Shown here piece after piece: positions 1 to 10,810 of a stretch of DNA of 64,000 bases; the stretch's first letter is position 1, and each line of letters begins with the position of its first letter. The notes below the pieces were generated by a model. The model had not been told where the DNA came from, made no database searches, and saw nothing but the letters and a program-made list of their open reading frames with translations. The translations under genes and the position numbers were made by a program. Source of the DNA: Caballeronia mineralivorans PML1(12) (GTDB taxonomy: Bacteria; Pseudomonadota; Gammaproteobacteria; Burkholderiales; Burkholderiaceae); contig NZ_AEJF01000006.1 of NCBI RefSeq assembly GCF_001028175.1, forward strand, positions 1 to 64,000, given 5' to 3'.

Positions 1-1
1 A

Positions 2-25
2 GCCCTTCGGGGCGCTTTTTCTTTT
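2..25 (+). terminator. Rho-independent terminator of a gene left of the window
   Basis: A GCCC/GGGC stem closed by a UUCG tetraloop (2-13) is followed by a T-rich run. The gene it ends lies outside the window, and the base of the stem may also be cut off. Confidence 0.6.
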
Positions 26-217
26 CGCTGAACATTCTTGCCATTTCAGGCAAACTTTACCGGTTCGTATCTCGAAATTTCCGGGTAATCGTTTGCGCAG
101 GATGGAATGTTCGGTCCTAAGACCTTGATCTGACTTGAACAGGCCAATGGCATGAAACCTGCTGTGCTAGTTGTGACTGCGCTGTGACGGCGTGGAATTT
201 TCCAACAACAGACCACC

Positions 218-553
218 ATGCCCATTACGAAAACCGCTCTCTCCCGCCTCGTCCTTGCTGTTGCCTGTGCTGTACCGGCGATCGCGATCACTGCCGGATG
301 TTCATCGACGCCTACGCATGAATCGGCCGGTGAATACACCAGCGACTCTGCGCTGACCGCCAAGGTGAAGGCAGCGTTGCTGGCAGATCCGGGTCTGAAG
401 TCGCTCGCGGTGAGCGTGACGACGTATCGCAGTGAAGTGCTGTTGTCGGGCTTCGTGAATTCGTCGGAACAGATTCAAAAGGCGGTGTCGGTCACGCGTG
501 GCGTAGAGGGCGTGCAGTCGGTCAAGAATGACCTGCAGGTGAAGCCGCAGTGA
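218..553 (+). CDS. BON-domain lipoprotein (OsmY-like, single BON)
   Basis: This 111-residue protein has a basic N-terminus, a hydrophobic stretch and a lipobox ending ITAGC (Cys at about residue 28), so it is probably a lipoprotein. Residues 42-110 form one BON domain, recognised by the pattern SDSALTAKVKAAL, a central LLSGFV strand and the closing GVQSVKNDL. BON domains are thought to bind phospholipid or peptidoglycan surfaces, and such proteins often respond to osmotic or envelope stress. It stands alone, 260 bases before the response-regulator gene. No clear Shine-Dalgarno sequence precedes the ATG. The family is clear; the precise role is not. Confidence 0.8.
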   Translation: MPITKTALSRLVLAVACAVPAIAITAGCSSTPTHESAGEYTSDSALTAKVKAALLADPGLKSLAVSVTTYRSEVLLSGFVNSSEQIQKAVSVTRGVEGVQSVKNDLQVKPQ

Positions 554-813
554 CCTGCTGAGTGTCTGCGTCGGGCGCACTGCGTGCCCAGGCAGAAAAC
601 AACACGTCAGGAAATACATCAGGAAGTGCAGGACGAAGACCCCGCAGCGTCGAGCGAGGGCTGGAAACTGGAGGATGAACTGACACCATGACGTCAGCGC
701 GCCAGCAGCCCGTGCCGACGCGGCCCGGCATCGAGGCGCCCGCCGCCGAACCTCGCCGTTACAGGCGAGCGGCACGGAACGCATTTCAGACCATTTAATA
801 CGCTGTGTCCGCC

Positions 814-2196
814 ATGCCACACGCTTTGATTGTCGAAGACGATCCCAACAGCCTTTCCGGCTTGTCCGCCATCCTCGCGGCCGACGGTTTTTCCGTCGAT
901 ACCGCGACCACGCTCGCCGAAGCGCGCGCGGCGCTCACGCGCTTCATTCCGGACGTCGTGCTGGTCGACCTGAACCTGCCCGACGGCAGCGGTCTCGATC
1001 TGCTCCACAACCTGCCGGCGCAACCGCCCGGCGGCGCGCTGCCCGTGATTGTGATGACGGGTAATGCGACGGTGGAGAGCGCTATCGAAGGCTTGCGGCA
1101 AGGGATCTGGGATTACCTGCTGAAGCCGGTCAACATCCCGCGCCTGCGCAGCTTGCTCGCCCGTATTCCACGCCCCTACGAGTTGACGGAAGAAGTGCGG
1201 GCGTTACGCAGCACGCTGCGCGACCTCGGGCATTTCGGCGGTTTGCTCGGTCGCAGCAGCGCGATCCAGCATGTCTACGATCTGATCGAACATACCGCGC
1301 CTACAGAAGCCGCCGTGCTGATCTACGGCGAAAGCGGCACGGGCAAGAAAGTCGCGGCCCGAACGCTGCATGAGATGAGCCGGCGCCGCAAAGGCCCGTT
1401 CGTTTCCTTCGATTGCGCCGCGGCCAACGAAACCAGCAATCGCTCGATGGAAAGCCTGATGTTCGGCCACGAGCGCGGTGCATTTGCCGGCGCGGAAAAC
1501 CGCGAACCCGGCTTGCTCGAACAGGCTGGCGGCGGGACGCTGTTCCTCGACCAGATCGATGCATTGCCGCTCACGCAGCAAGAAGCGCTGCTGCGCGCGC
1601 TCGATTCGCAGACCTTTATGCGCGTAGGCGGCAGCAACAAGATCGTGACGGACTTCCGCCTGCTCGCGGCTACGCGGCTGCCGGTGAAAGAGGCTGTCGC
1701 CGATGGCAAATTGCGCGAAGACCTGTTTCTGCGCCTGAATGCGTCGTCGATAGCGTTGCCGCCCTTGCGCGATCGTGGCGACGACATCGCCTTGCTCGCC
1801 GAGCATTTCGTCGACGAACTGAATCGCGAGAATCACGTAAGCGGCATCACGAGTGGCGCGCCTAAGCGCGTGAGCCCGGATTTCATTCGCGAATGCCTCG
1901 CGACCGAATGGCCCGGCAATGTGCGCGAACTGCGCGAGCGGGTGCGCCGCGCGTATCACGCGTCGGGCGACGTAATCGAAACACTGCGCGCCGATGAACA
2001 AAGTGGCGCAGGCGGACGCGGGCTGAACGGCAGCAGCGTGCAGGTGACGGTGGGCACGGCGCTCGCCGATGTTGAAGACATGCTGATTCGCGCGACGCTT
2101 GAGGCCGTGGGCGGCACGCGGCATCGCGCAGCGACGCTGCTCGGGATCAGCCCGAAGACGTTGTATAACAAGCTTCAGCGCATGAAGCTGGAGTAA
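814..2196 (+). CDS. NtrC-family response regulator with altered GAFTGA and Walker B motifs
   Basis: The protein has 460 residues from ATG 814; an in-frame GTG at 805 would add three. The order is receiver domain, AAA+ domain and Fis-type helix-turn-helix. The receiver looks intact, with phospho-acceptor Asp52, Thr82 and Lys104. The AAA+ domain has Walker A GESGTGKK (172-179). The sigma-54 contact loop reads GAFAGA (222-227) instead of GAFTGA, and Walker B reads TLFLDQI, with Gln247 where the catalytic Glu is expected. The Fis-like helix lies at about 437-459. In known family members, substitutions at these positions usually abolish sigma-54 activation or ATP hydrolysis. It may therefore act as a DNA-binding regulator independent of sigma-54. 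No sensor kinase gene lies nearby. Confidence 0.85.
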   Translation: MPHALIVEDDPNSLSGLSAILAADGFSVDTATTLAEARAALTRFIPDVVLVDLNLPDGSGLDLLHNLPAQPPGGALPVIVMTGNATVESAIEGLRQGIWDYLLKPVNIPRLRSLLARIPRPYELTEEVRALRSTLRDLGHFGGLLGRSSAIQHVYDLIEHTAPTEAAVLIYGESGTGKKVAARTLHEMSRRRKGPFVSFDCAAANETSNRSMESLMFGHERGAFAGAENREPGLLEQAGGGTLFLDQIDALPLTQQEALLRALDSQTFMRVGGSNKIVTDFRLLAATRLPVKEAVADGKLREDLFLRLNASSIALPPLRDRGDDIALLAEHFVDELNRENHVSGITSGAPKRVSPDFIRECLATEWPGNVRELRERVRRAYHASGDVIETLRADEQSGAGGRGLNGSSVQVTVGTALADVEDMLIRATLEAVGGTRHRAATLLGISPKTLYNKLQRMKLE

Positions 2197-2215
2197 TTCA
2201 ACGTTGATTGAAACG

Positions 2216-2249
2216 AGCCGCTCGTTCTCGCGAACCAGCGGCTTTTTTT
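2216..2249 (+). terminator. Rho-independent terminator of the response-regulator gene
   Basis: A perfect 7-bp stem AGCCGCT/AGCGGCT (2216-2222 and 2237-2243) is followed by seven T. It lies between the convergent regulator and nagZ genes. Confidence 0.8.
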
Positions 2250-2279
2250 ACGACCTGTGCAGACTTAAACGAAACAACT

Positions 2280-3317
2280 TCAGCCGAGCACGCTTTTCAC
2301 CAGCGCCAGCGCCTGCTGATATTCCACCTGCGTCATCAGCTTGCTCCAATGCCACGCGCGGCCCCGTGGTCGCATGCGCCGCAAGCGTGTCTGCGATGCC
2401 TTCGTCTGCGCGAACGTGAGCCGATCCAGCACTTTCTCCGCTTCGTCCGGCTGGTTGCAGATCAGCACCATGTCGCAGCCCACTGTGAGCGCGGCCGTGG
2501 CCGCTTCGGTCAGCGTGCCGCCCGCGCGGGCGGCTTCCATTGACAGGTCATCGCTGAAAATCGCGCCGTTGAAACCGAGCTTGCCGCGCAGGATCTCCTG
2601 CAGCCAGACGCGCGAAAAGCCAGCCGGTTTTTCATCGACTTGCGGGTAGATCACATGCGCTGGAATCACCGATGCCAACGACATCCCCAGCCAGTCGTAC
2701 GGTTTCACATCGGCGGCGAGGATTTCATCCAGCGAGCGATCGTCCACGGGCATGGCCACATGCGAATCCGCCGATGCAAACCCATGCCCCGGAAAATGCT
2801 TGCCGCAATTCGCCATGCCGGCGAGCGCGAGACCGTGGTTCAGGCTTTTGGCGAGCATCGTCACTACGCGCGGGTCGCTGTGCAACGCACGATCGCCAAT
2901 GACTTTCGAATGCCCGTAGTCGAGATCGAGCACGGGCGTAAAACTCATGTCGATACCGCATGCCCTGAGTTCGGCCGCGAGCACATAACCAAACGCGGTC
3001 GCGGTTTTCGTCGCCAGCAACACATCACGGTCCCACAGCGCGCCAAGCTTGCCCGGCGCGGGCAGGATAGTGAAACCATCGGTGCGAAAACGCTGCACGC
3101 GACCGCCTTCGTGATCGACGGCAATCAGGATGTCTTCGCGAACCTCGCGAATCGCATCGGTCAGCGCAACCAGTTGCGCGCGATCCTGGAAATGCCTTGC
3201 GAAGAGGATGATGCCGCCGGTATTCGGATGATCGATACGGCGAATGTCGGCGTCGGAGAGCGTTGTGCCGGCCACGTCGAGCATGACCGGTCCGGGAGTG
3301 CGTTTTAAAGAGTTCAA
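2280..3317 (-). CDS. nagZ: Beta-N-acetylhexosaminidase NagZ (GH3)
   Basis: This is a 345-residue cytoplasmic glycoside hydrolase of family 3. It removes N-acetylglucosamine from anhydromuropeptides during cell-wall recycling. The GH3 NagZ signature KHFPGHG is at 173-179, with the loop His at 186. The expected nucleophile is Asp256 in FSDDLSM. Length matches the family. It is the last gene of a minus-strand run from yceD and lies 16 bases after acpS. Products of this pathway can induce AmpC-type beta-lactamases in bacteria that have AmpR; no such genes are in this window. Confidence 0.93.
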   Translation of the reverse strand: MNSLKRTPGPVMLDVAGTTLSDADIRRIDHPNTGGIILFARHFQDRAQLVALTDAIREVREDILIAVDHEGGRVQRFRTDGFTILPAPGKLGALWDRDVLLATKTATAFGYVLAAELRACGIDMSFTPVLDLDYGHSKVIGDRALHSDPRVVTMLAKSLNHGLALAGMANCGKHFPGHGFASADSHVAMPVDDRSLDEILAADVKPYDWLGMSLASVIPAHVIYPQVDEKPAGFSRVWLQEILRGKLGFNGAIFSDDLSMEAARAGGTLTEAATAALTVGCDMVLICNQPDEAEKVLDRLTFAQTKASQTRLRRMRPRGRAWHWSKLMTQVEYQQALALVKSVLG

Positions 3318-3333
3318 ATTGGCAGAGAAAAAG

Positions 3334-3777
3334 TCAGGGGGTTTTTGTTGCTGTATTAGCTTCTGGGTTCGCGCCTGGGTTTGAGCCAGTTTCCGCGATC
3401 ACAAACGACACCGCGTAATCGCGTTCATCGGTGATCGTGACCTGAGCGGTAATGCCGCGCACCGCCATCCAGTCGGCGAGCTCGCCCGATGCCACAATCT
3501 TCGGCTTGCCGCTCGGCTCGTTGAGCGTTTGCAGCGCACGCCATGTCATCGGCCAGTGCATGCCGAGTCCGATCGCTTTCGAAAACGCTTCTTTCGCCGA
3601 GAAACGCGTCGCGAGGAATGCGAGGCCGCGGACTTGCGAGCGAGCGTTGCGTGCGTGATAAATGCGCAGTTCGTCGGCCCCGAGCACTTTCTCGGCGAAG
3701 CGCCCTTTCGTGCGCTCCATGACCGCCGCAACGCGGCTTACCTGAACGATATCCGTACCGATTCCATAGATCGCCAT
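3334..3777 (-). CDS. acpS: Holo-[acyl-carrier-protein] synthase AcpS
   Basis: AcpS transfers 4'-phosphopantetheine from CoA to the serine of acyl carrier protein, here probably AcpP encoded at 17.1 kb. The protein is 147 residues. It has the Mg-binding [11 protein letters not shown] start and the second motif [13 protein letters not shown] at about residues 58-70, with the conserved Glu and Lys. The C-terminal 15 residues are an Asn/Pro/Thr-rich tail not needed for the fold. It follows pdxJ closely, the common recO-pdxJ-acpS order. Confidence 0.93.
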   Translation of the reverse strand: MAIYGIGTDIVQVSRVAAVMERTKGRFAEKVLGADELRIYHARNARSQVRGLAFLATRFSAKEAFSKAIGLGMHWPMTWRALQTLNEPSGKPKIVASGELADWMAVRGITAQVTITDERDYAVSFVIAETGSNPGANPEANTATKTP

Positions 3778-3789
3778 GGTTGGCCCTGA

Positions 3790-4560
3790 TTATCGAGACG
3801 TAGCGGCAAGGCGCGACGCCACCATGATCGCCTTCATCTCGCGCACGGCGTTGTCCCAGCCGGCGAAGATCGCGTGCGCGACGATCGCATGGCCGATATT
3901 CAATTCCACGATGCCTTCAAGCGCCGCGATCGGCTGGACGTTGGTGTAATGCAGACCGTGCCCGGCGTTCACTTTCAAGCCCAGCGAATTGCCGAAATCG
4001 ACGCTGCGCGCGACGCGTTCGAATTCCTTCTGCTGGGTGGCTTCATCGTGGGCTTCGGCATAACAACCCGTATGCAATTCGATCACCGGCGCGCCGGCTT
4101 CGTGCGCCGCGCGGATCTGCGTTTCATCGGCGTCGATGAACAGCGACACCCGCGCGCCCGCCTGGCGCAATTGCTCGCACGCGGCTTTGACGGCCTGGAA
4201 CTGGCCGGCGACATCGAGTCCGCCTTCGGTCGTCAACTCCTGACGCTTTTCCGGCACGAGGCATACATCGTGCGGACGAACACCGCACGCGATGTCGAGC
4301 ATTTCCTGCGTGACCGCGCATTCGAGGTTCATCCGCGTTTTCAACAACGGGCGCAGCGCGTGCACGTCGGCATCGACAATATGCCGGCGATCTTCGCGCA
4401 AATGCAGCGTGATGGCGTCGGCGCCCGCTTCTTCGGCTTGCAGCGCAGCGCGGATCGGGTCGGGGTACTTCGTGCCGCGCACGTTACGCAGCGTGGCCAC
4501 ATGATCGATATTCACGCCCAGATCGATCACATTCGCGGGCGACGAGAGAAAGAAGCTCAT
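3790..4560 (-). CDS. pdxJ: Pyridoxine 5'-phosphate synthase PdxJ
   Basis: PdxJ condenses 1-deoxyxylulose 5-phosphate with 3-amino-2-oxopropyl phosphate to make pyridoxine 5'-phosphate. I place the start at 4560, giving 256 residues, because the family begins with [11 protein letters not shown], found here 17 residues in. The upstream open frame overlaps recO and is not family-like. The ATG overlaps the recO stop (ATGA), so translation is probably coupled. Active-site segments include HLREDRRHI and GHGLHYTN. Confidence 0.95.
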   Translation of the reverse strand: MSFFLSSPANVIDLGVNIDHVATLRNVRGTKYPDPIRAALQAEEAGADAITLHLREDRRHIVDADVHALRPLLKTRMNLECAVTQEMLDIACGVRPHDVCLVPEKRQELTTEGGLDVAGQFQAVKAACEQLRQAGARVSLFIDADETQIRAAHEAGAPVIELHTGCYAEAHDEATQQKEFERVARSVDFGNSLGLKVNAGHGLHYTNVQPIAALEGIVELNIGHAIVAHAIFAGWDNAVREMKAIMVASRLAATSR

Positions 4561-5462
4561 AGATTTTGCAGGTCGATCAGGATTTGACGGGTGGCGAGCG
4601 GTGTGCCGCCAAGATACACGTTCAGCAAAAAGCGCATGAGCGTCTTGCTCTGCGCGGCCGTCTGCGGGCGGCTGTAGTCGTCGAGTTCCATGTCCAGCAG
4701 CGTTTGGCCGGAAATCACCGGCCATTGCGACGGCAGTTCATCCGATGCTTCGCGCACGCCGCGTTCGGGATCGAAGACGTATTTTCTATCGGCGAGAACC
4801 GGCTGGCGCGTGATGGTTTTATTTAGTGCCATCGCGTAGCCGGTTTCACGCAGCAGCACACGTTCGAATGAACGCAGCACATGCAACGCCGGTTCGCCGT
4901 GCGCAAGACGTGACAAGGTCAGCACGTAATGATTGAACAGAGCGGGATGCGCGTCTTCACGGGCGCAAAACTTGACGAGTAATTCGTTGACGTAGAAGCC
5001 GCAGAGCAGCGCGTCGCCGGCGAGGGGCAGCATGCCACCGACCCATTCGGCCTGCGTCAAGGTGCGGACTTCGCCTTTGCCCGTCCACGATAACCCCAGC
5101 GGCTGGAAGGTTTGCAGTACGCCGCGCAGCGCGGAATGCGGACGCTTGGCGCCCTTGGCGACCAGCGCGACGCGGCCGTGATCGCGTGAAAACACATCGA
5201 GCACGAGACTCGTCTCGCGATACGGATAGCTGTGCAGCACGAACGAAGGCTGCTCCGCGATACGAAAATCCGAGCGCGGCGCGGCGCGCGGTGGTTTAGG
5301 AGCTTTGGGTTCTTTAGGCGCGGCGGATTTTGCAGACGCAGACGCCGTCCGGCGCCTTTTAGGCGCAGGCGCTGAAGGCTCGTCGGCGCTGAAATTATCG
5401 TCGGCGAGCGGTTCGGAGTCTGCGTCGGAAGACTGGGTCATCCACGCGTCATTCGTACCCAT
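4557..5462 (-). CDS. recO: DNA repair protein RecO
   Basis: RecO works with RecF and RecR to load RecA onto SSB-coated DNA at gaps. The recognisable OB-fold starts at about residue 72 ([12 protein letters not shown]) and is followed by the helical C-terminal part. The first 65 residues are an acidic then Ala/Pro/Lys-rich, probably disordered extension that E. coli RecO lacks. A start at residue 8 (MTQ) is also possible. The 5' end overlaps era by 14 bases and the 3' end overlaps pdxJ by 4. Confidence 0.92.
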   Translation of the reverse strand: MGTNDAWMTQSSDADSEPLADDNFSADEPSAPAPKRRRTASASAKSAAPKEPKAPKPPRAAPRSDFRIAEQPSFVLHSYPYRETSLVLDVFSRDHGRVALVAKGAKRPHSALRGVLQTFQPLGLSWTGKGEVRTLTQAEWVGGMLPLAGDALLCGFYVNELLVKFCAREDAHPALFNHYVLTLSRLAHGEPALHVLRSFERVLLRETGYAMALNKTITRQPVLADRKYVFDPERGVREASDELPSQWPVISGQTLLDMELDDYSRPQTAAQSKTLMRFLLNVYLGGTPLATRQILIDLQNL

Positions 5463-6348
5463 AGGCGCGCAGTCCCGCTTCGTTATCCGCCCAACCGCTC
5501 TTCACCTTGATAAAGGTCTCGAGATACACGGGGCCGTCGAAGAGCTTTTCCATGTCGAGCCGCGCTTCGGTGCTGATCTGCTTCAGTTTCGCCCCCTTCT
5601 GGCCGATGATCATCGCCTTGTGGGTATCGCGTTCTACCAGGATCGTCGCGAAAATGCGGCGCAGGCGCCCTTCCGTTTCCCATTTATCGATGAGCACCGT
5701 GCTCGTGTACGGCAGCTCGTCGCCGGTCCAGCGGAACACTTTCTCGCGCAGGATTTCGGCGGCGAGAAAACGCTCGCTGCGATCGGTCAGATCGTCTTCG
5801 CCGTAGATGGGCGAGCCTTCCGGCAAATACGGCTTCACGACCGTCATCAGGCGCGCGATGTCGTCGGGATGCTTCGCCGTCATCGGCACGATTTCCTTGA
5901 AATCGTGCAGCGCGCTCATCTTCTGCATGAACGGGAACAGCGAGTCTTTATCGCTGACGTGATCGAGCTTGTTCGCGATCAACAGACAAGGCGTGTCGTT
6001 CGGAATCAGGTCCAGCACCTTCTGGTCGTCGGGACCGAAACGGCCCGCTTCAATCACGAACAGAATGGCGTCGACCGCCGTCAGCGTCGACGTCACCGCG
6101 CGATTCAACGAACGGTTTAGCGCGCCGCTGTGCTTGGTCTGGAAGCCTGGGGTATCGACGAAGATGTACTGCGCGTCGTCCAGCGTATGAATGCCGGTGA
6201 TGCGGTGACGCGTGGTTTGCGCCTTGCGCGACGTGATGCTGACTTTCTGGCCGACCAGCGCGTTCATCAAGGTCGATTTGCCGACGTTCGGCCGACCGAC
6301 GATCGCGACCATGCCGCAGCGGAAACCAGTGGGAGTGGGTGCGTTCAT
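5449..6348 (-). CDS. era: GTPase Era
   Basis: Era is an essential GTPase that binds the 3' end of 16S rRNA and assists 30S maturation. The 299-residue protein has G1 GRPNVGKS (about 17-24), G3 DTPG, G4 NKLD and a C-terminal KH domain with the GQKGAKLK loop. Length is typical. It sits between rnc and recO, the usual order, and its end overlaps recO. Confidence 0.96.
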   Translation of the reverse strand: MNAPTPTGFRCGMVAIVGRPNVGKSTLMNALVGQKVSITSRKAQTTRHRITGIHTLDDAQYIFVDTPGFQTKHSGALNRSLNRAVTSTLTAVDAILFVIEAGRFGPDDQKVLDLIPNDTPCLLIANKLDHVSDKDSLFPFMQKMSALHDFKEIVPMTAKHPDDIARLMTVVKPYLPEGSPIYGEDDLTDRSERFLAAEILREKVFRWTGDELPYTSTVLIDKWETEGRLRRIFATILVERDTHKAMIIGQKGAKLKQISTEARLDMEKLFDGPVYLETFIKVKSGWADNEAGLRAYGYE

Positions 6349-6438
6349 AAATGTGTGCTGCGGCTTCGTTGAATTCGTTGCGACGCGTGGCGTCGGGAGT
6401 GTGTTTGTTCAGTCGCGTGCGGGCTTCGGTGGCCGCAA

Positions 6439-7752
6439 TCAGTGGCCGGCATCGGCGGCGCGTACGGCGCTTTCTTCTGCGTGCGCTTCTACGTTTGCTT
6501 CTGCGTTTGCTTCGCTCTTCGGGATCGAAGCGGAATGCGCGGCGGGGACGTCTTCACGCTGTCGCGCCGGCGATGCGGTCTTGTCAAGGACGGACGCCTC
6601 GGCGCTCTTCCCGGCCGGCTTGTCGGCATGTTTCGGGGCGACCTTCTCGCCTGCGCTATCCGCCTTCGCAGCGCTTTTTTCCACCGGGTTATGCACAGCG
6701 TTATCCACTGCTTGCTCGGCGTGCACGGCAGGTTGTTTGTCGGCCGTTTCGCCTTTCCCCGCCTGAACTTCAGGCACTGTCTTGTCCAACTTCTCCGTCC
6801 GATGAATCGTCGCCCGCTCCGTTTTCTCCGCTGCGGCGAACGTACTCGCCGACGGTTCCACGTGCGACGCACGAATCACGGCGAATGGCGCGGTGGCCGG
6901 ACGCTCGGGATCGTTATGCGTATTGCTGTTGCCGCTATTACTGGCACGTGAACGCTCGCGCCGGTCCGGGGTGCGCAGATCAAGCGCCGCCTGCACGCCC
7001 GTCACACCCGGCACGACTTCCTGTTCCGCCTGCTTGGCTGCACGCGCGCCCTTGCGCTTCGGCTTCGCCGTCATCGCGGGCGCGGCGGATGCAAGTTCAT
7101 CAAGCGCCTTCTTCGCCGCGGCCTGTTCAGCCGCGCGCCGGCTCGCACCGGAACCCGACACTTTCACCTCGAGCTTCGGCACCGTGCATTCCACTTCGAA
7201 CTGCTGGTTGTGCGCTGCGCCGTGCGTGGCGACGACCGTATAAGTCGGTAACGCGATCTTGTGGCCCTGCAGATATTCCTGCAGCAGCGTCTTTGCGTCT
7301 TTGCCGATGGTGCGTGGATCGATGTGGTCGAGGATCGGCGTATAGAGCCGTTTAATGACCTGATGCGCGGCGTCGAAACCACCGTCGAGGAACACTGCGC
7401 CGAAGATGGCTTCGAGCGTGTCGGCCAAGATGGACGGGCGCCGGAAGCCGCCACTGCGCAATTCGCCCTCGCCCAGCCGCAACGCCTCGGACACGTTCAG
7501 CGCCTGTGCAATCTCATAAAGCGATTGCTGCTTGACGAGATTTGCCCGTACGCGAGAAAGATCGCCTTCGTCGAGTTTTGCGAATCGTTGGAACAAAAGC
7601 GCAGCCACCACGCAATTTAGAACGGAATCTCCGAGAAATTCGAGTCGTTCATTGTGCGTGGCACTGTGACTGCGGTGGGTCATCGCCTGGCGCAGCAATT
7701 CCGCATTGCGAAATTCGTACTGGAGCCGGCTTTCCAACGGGGTTGAGGGCAT
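6439..7752 (-). CDS. rnc: Ribonuclease III with long C-terminal extension
   Basis: RNase III cleaves double-stranded RNA in rRNA and mRNA processing. The N-terminal 150 residues contain the catalytic signature [13 protein letters not shown] double-stranded RNA-binding domain ends near residue 222. A further 215 or so residues follow, rich in Ala, Glu, Lys and Ser and without a recognisable fold. E. coli RNase III has only 226 residues. The tail reads in frame with the same codon bias as the rest, so it looks translated. The gene is 90 bases upstream of era. Confidence 0.93.
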   Translation of the reverse strand: MPSTPLESRLQYEFRNAELLRQAMTHRSHSATHNERLEFLGDSVLNCVVAALLFQRFAKLDEGDLSRVRANLVKQQSLYEIAQALNVSEALRLGEGELRSGGFRRPSILADTLEAIFGAVFLDGGFDAAHQVIKRLYTPILDHIDPRTIGKDAKTLLQEYLQGHKIALPTYTVVATHGAAHNQQFEVECTVPKLEVKVSGSGASRRAAEQAAAKKALDELASAAPAMTAKPKRKGARAAKQAEQEVVPGVTGVQAALDLRTPDRRERSRASNSGNSNTHNDPERPATAPFAVIRASHVEPSASTFAAAEKTERATIHRTEKLDKTVPEVQAGKGETADKQPAVHAEQAVDNAVHNPVEKSAAKADSAGEKVAPKHADKPAGKSAEASVLDKTASPARQREDVPAAHSASIPKSEANAEANVEAHAEESAVRAADAGH

Positions 7753-7896
7753 GGGCAGAGTATAACGCGGGCGCCGGGAGGGGCGAATCCGGCTGAAAGG
7801 CCGGAAAACCGCAAGGAAAATGGCACGGCAAGCACACGGTTAGCCGCGATTCTTCGTGCTGTTTCTAGGCGGCTCTAAGGTGACTTGCAATAACAA

Positions 7897-7920
7897 CTAC
7901 GCCGCGATGACGCGGCGTAG
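7897..7920 (-). terminator. Hairpin after lepB
   Basis: A perfect 10-bp stem CTACGCCGCG/CGCGGCGTAG with a 4-base loop lies between lepB and rnc. On the minus strand the following sequence is only weakly T-rich, so it may terminate or stabilise the lepA-lepB mRNA. Confidence 0.5.
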
Positions 7921-7965
7921 TGGTCGAACGAAATTACTGCTCAGGGTAGTGCTCGAAAACACGCT

Positions 7966-8859
7966 TCAATGGAACGACCCAATGCGTTTCAAACTGCTGA
8001 AGTTCATCCAGATGAAGAACGCACGGCCGACGATATTCGCGTCAGGCACGAAACCCCAATAACGACTGTCCGCGCTGTTGTCGCGATTGTCGCCCATCAT
8101 GAAATAGTTGCCCGGCGGTACTTTGCAAATGACGCCTTGAGCGTTGTAGTTGCAGTTGTTGCGATAAGGGAAGTCGTCGGCGCCAATCACGAACGGCGGC
8201 ACTTGCGCATTATTCAGGATCGCGTTCTTGCGGCCATCGAGATCTTCTTCGAATTGCTTCGCATAACCAATGCGTTCGTCGTCGAAGAAATCGGGCAGCG
8301 CGGTTTCAGGAACCGGCTTGCCATTGATGGTGAGCTTCTTGTCCTGATACGCGACCGTGTCACCAGGAAGGCCGATCACGCGCTTGATGTAATCCACCGA
8401 TTCGTCTTTCGGATAACGGAACACCACTACGTCACCGCGCTTGAGCGGCGTGCCGCTGGTCAGCTTGGTATTGCTGATCGGCAGACGCAAACCGTATTCG
8501 AATTTATTAACCAGAATAAAGTCGCCCACCAGCAGCGTCGGCACCATCGATCCAGACGGAATCTTGAACGGTTCAACTACGAACGAGCGCACCACGAAGA
8601 CCACGAGAATCACCGGGAAAAAGCTCGCCGAATATTCCAGATACCACGGCTGGCGGAGCTTTTCATCGCGTAGACGAGCACGCGTTTGCGGCGCGTTTTC
8701 ATCGGCGAAACGGGGCTCGAGGCGGGCCTGCTGCTGATCGAATTCTGCTACCGCTGCATCTGCTGCGCGCCGCCGTTGCGGCTCGAACACCAGTTTATCG
8801 AATACCCACGCAATCCCCGTCACGATGACGAGCACCAAAAGAATCAACGCAAAATTCAT
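7966..8859 (-). CDS. lepB: Signal peptidase I
   Basis: LepB cleaves signal peptides from exported preproteins at the periplasmic face of the inner membrane. The 297-residue protein has two N-terminal membrane segments (about 3-22 and 75-92). Box B follows with the nucleophile Ser in PSGSM. The general-base Lys lies in YIKRVIGLPGD and box E is MGDNRDNSADSR. I use ATG 8859; an in-frame TTG immediately upstream adds one residue. It is 21 bases downstream of lepA, the normal operon. Confidence 0.95.
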   Translation of the reverse strand: MNFALILLVLVIVTGIAWVFDKLVFEPQRRRAADAAVAEFDQQQARLEPRFADENAPQTRARLRDEKLRQPWYLEYSASFFPVILVVFVVRSFVVEPFKIPSGSMVPTLLVGDFILVNKFEYGLRLPISNTKLTSGTPLKRGDVVVFRYPKDESVDYIKRVIGLPGDTVAYQDKKLTINGKPVPETALPDFFDDERIGYAKQFEEDLDGRKNAILNNAQVPPFVIGADDFPYRNNCNYNAQGVICKVPPGNYFMMGDNRDNSADSRYWGFVPDANIVGRAFFIWMNFSSLKRIGSFH

Positions 8860-8880
8860 CAATCGTTTCCGGTTGTTTTA

Positions 8881-10671
8881 TTAATCTTCGACGCGAAGAA
8901 TCGCGAGGAAAGCTTCTTGCGGAATCTCGACCGAACCGACTTGCTTCATGCGCTTCTTGCCGGCCTTCTGCTTTTCCAGAAGCTTTTTCTTTCGCGAGAT
9001 ATCGCCGCCGTAGCACTTTGCCAGAACGTTCTTACGCAATGCTTTAATGTTCTCGCGCGCGATAATGTTCGCGCCGATAGTCGCCTGGATTGCCACGTCG
9101 TACATCTGCCGCGGAATCAGTTCGCGCATCTTCGACGCCACTTCGCGCCCGCGATGCTGGCTCTGCGACCGGTGCACGATCACTGACAACGCGTCGACTT
9201 TGTCGCCATTGATCAGCATGTCGACCTTCACCACATCCGACGCGCGATACTCCTTGAACTCGTAGTCCATGGAGGCATAACCGCGTGAGGTCGACTTCAG
9301 CCGGTCGAAGAAATCCAGCACGATTTCCGCCATCGGGATTTCGTACGTCAGCTGGACCTGACGGCCGTGATACAGCATGTTGATCTGCTGGCCGCGCTTG
9401 TTCGTACAGAGCGTGATCACCGCGCCCACATACTCCTGGGGCATATACAGGTTCACGGTCACGATCGGCTCGCGCACTTCTTCAATGTACGAAGGCTCCG
9501 GCATCTTGGCCGGATTCTCGACCTGGATCAGCTCGCCATCGCGCTTCACGACTTCGTACACCACGGTCGGCGCCGTGGTGATCAGGTCCATGTCGAACTC
9601 GCGCTCGAGCCGTTCCTGCACGATCTCCATGTGCAGGAGACCGAGAAAACCGCAGCGGAAACCGAAACCGAGCGCTTGCGACACTTCTGGCTCGTACTGC
9701 AGCGAGGAGTCGTTCAGCTTCAGTTTTTCCAAAGATTCACGCAGCGCGTCGTACTGATTCGCTTCGACCGGATACAAGCCCGCGAACACCTGTGGCTTCA
9801 CTTCCTTGAAACCTGGCAGCGGCGCTTCGGCCGGACGCGCGACGGTGGTGACCGTATCGCCGACTTTCGCCGCCTGCAATTCCTTGATGCCCGCGATGAT
9901 AAAGCCCACCTGCCCCGCCGATAGCGACGCCAGGTTCGTAGCTTTCGGCGCGAACACGCCGAGATGTTCGACCGGATAAATTGCGCCGGACGCCATCATC
10001 TTGATCTTGTCTTTCGGGCGCAGCGTGCCGTTCTTGATGCGCACGAGCATGACCACGCCGACGTAGTTATCGAACCACGAGTCGATGATCAGTGCCTGCA
10101 GCGGTGCGTCCGGATCGCCCTTTGGCGGCGGCACTTTTGCGATCAGCGCCTCGAGCACGTCGGTGACGCCGAGACCCGTCTTGGCGCTGCAACGCGTGGC
10201 ATCGGTTGCATCGATACCGATCACGTCCTCGATTTCCGAAATCGCGTTCTCGGGGTCGGCCGCGGGCAAATCGATCTTGTTCAGCACCGGCAAGACTTCC
10301 ACACCCAGTTCGATCGCCATGTAGCAGTTGGCGACCGTCTGCGCTTCCACGCCCTGGCTCGCGTCGACCACGAGCAACGCGCCTTCGCAGGCGGACAGCG
10401 AGCGGCTGACTTCGTACGAAAAGTCGACGTGGCCCGGGGTGTCGATGAGATTCAGGTTGTAGACCTGGCCGTCGCGCGCTTTATAGCTGAGCGCCGCGGT
10501 TTGTGCCTTGATGGTGATGCCGCGTTCACGCTCGAGATCCATGGAGTCGAGCACCTGCGCGTCCATCTCGCGATCGGACAGGCCGCCACACAGTTGGATG
10601 ATGCGATCGGCGAGCGTCGACTTGCCGTGGTCGATGTGCGCAATGATCGAGAAGTTACGAATATGATTCAT
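8881..10671 (-). CDS. lepA: Elongation factor 4 (LepA)
   Basis: LepA is a ribosome-bound translational GTPase implicated in back-translocation and 30S assembly. The 596-residue protein starts with the G1 motif AHIDHGKST, has DTPGHVDF and NKIDLP, then EF-G-like domains and the LepA-specific C-terminal domain ([18 protein letters not shown], then the Lys-rich [10 protein letters not shown]). Length is standard. Confidence 0.97.
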   Translation of the reverse strand: MNHIRNFSIIAHIDHGKSTLADRIIQLCGGLSDREMDAQVLDSMDLERERGITIKAQTAALSYKARDGQVYNLNLIDTPGHVDFSYEVSRSLSACEGALLVVDASQGVEAQTVANCYMAIELGVEVLPVLNKIDLPAADPENAISEIEDVIGIDATDATRCSAKTGLGVTDVLEALIAKVPPPKGDPDAPLQALIIDSWFDNYVGVVMLVRIKNGTLRPKDKIKMMASGAIYPVEHLGVFAPKATNLASLSAGQVGFIIAGIKELQAAKVGDTVTTVARPAEAPLPGFKEVKPQVFAGLYPVEANQYDALRESLEKLKLNDSSLQYEPEVSQALGFGFRCGFLGLLHMEIVQERLEREFDMDLITTAPTVVYEVVKRDGELIQVENPAKMPEPSYIEEVREPIVTVNLYMPQEYVGAVITLCTNKRGQQINMLYHGRQVQLTYEIPMAEIVLDFFDRLKSTSRGYASMDYEFKEYRASDVVKVDMLINGDKVDALSVIVHRSQSQHRGREVASKMRELIPRQMYDVAIQATIGANIIARENIKALRKNVLAKCYGGDISRKKKLLEKQKAGKKRMKQVGSVEIPQEAFLAILRVED

Positions 10672-10810
10672 TCAGTGCCGATCAAGCAAAAAGGCGCGCC
10701 CAGACAAACGCGGAGCACGCCTTGAAAATGGGGGTGAAAAACCTTTCTATTTTAGCCGAAAAGGCGCGCCGACGGCGGATTTTACGGGAAAGGTCCGATT
10801 GTTCAGGGAC

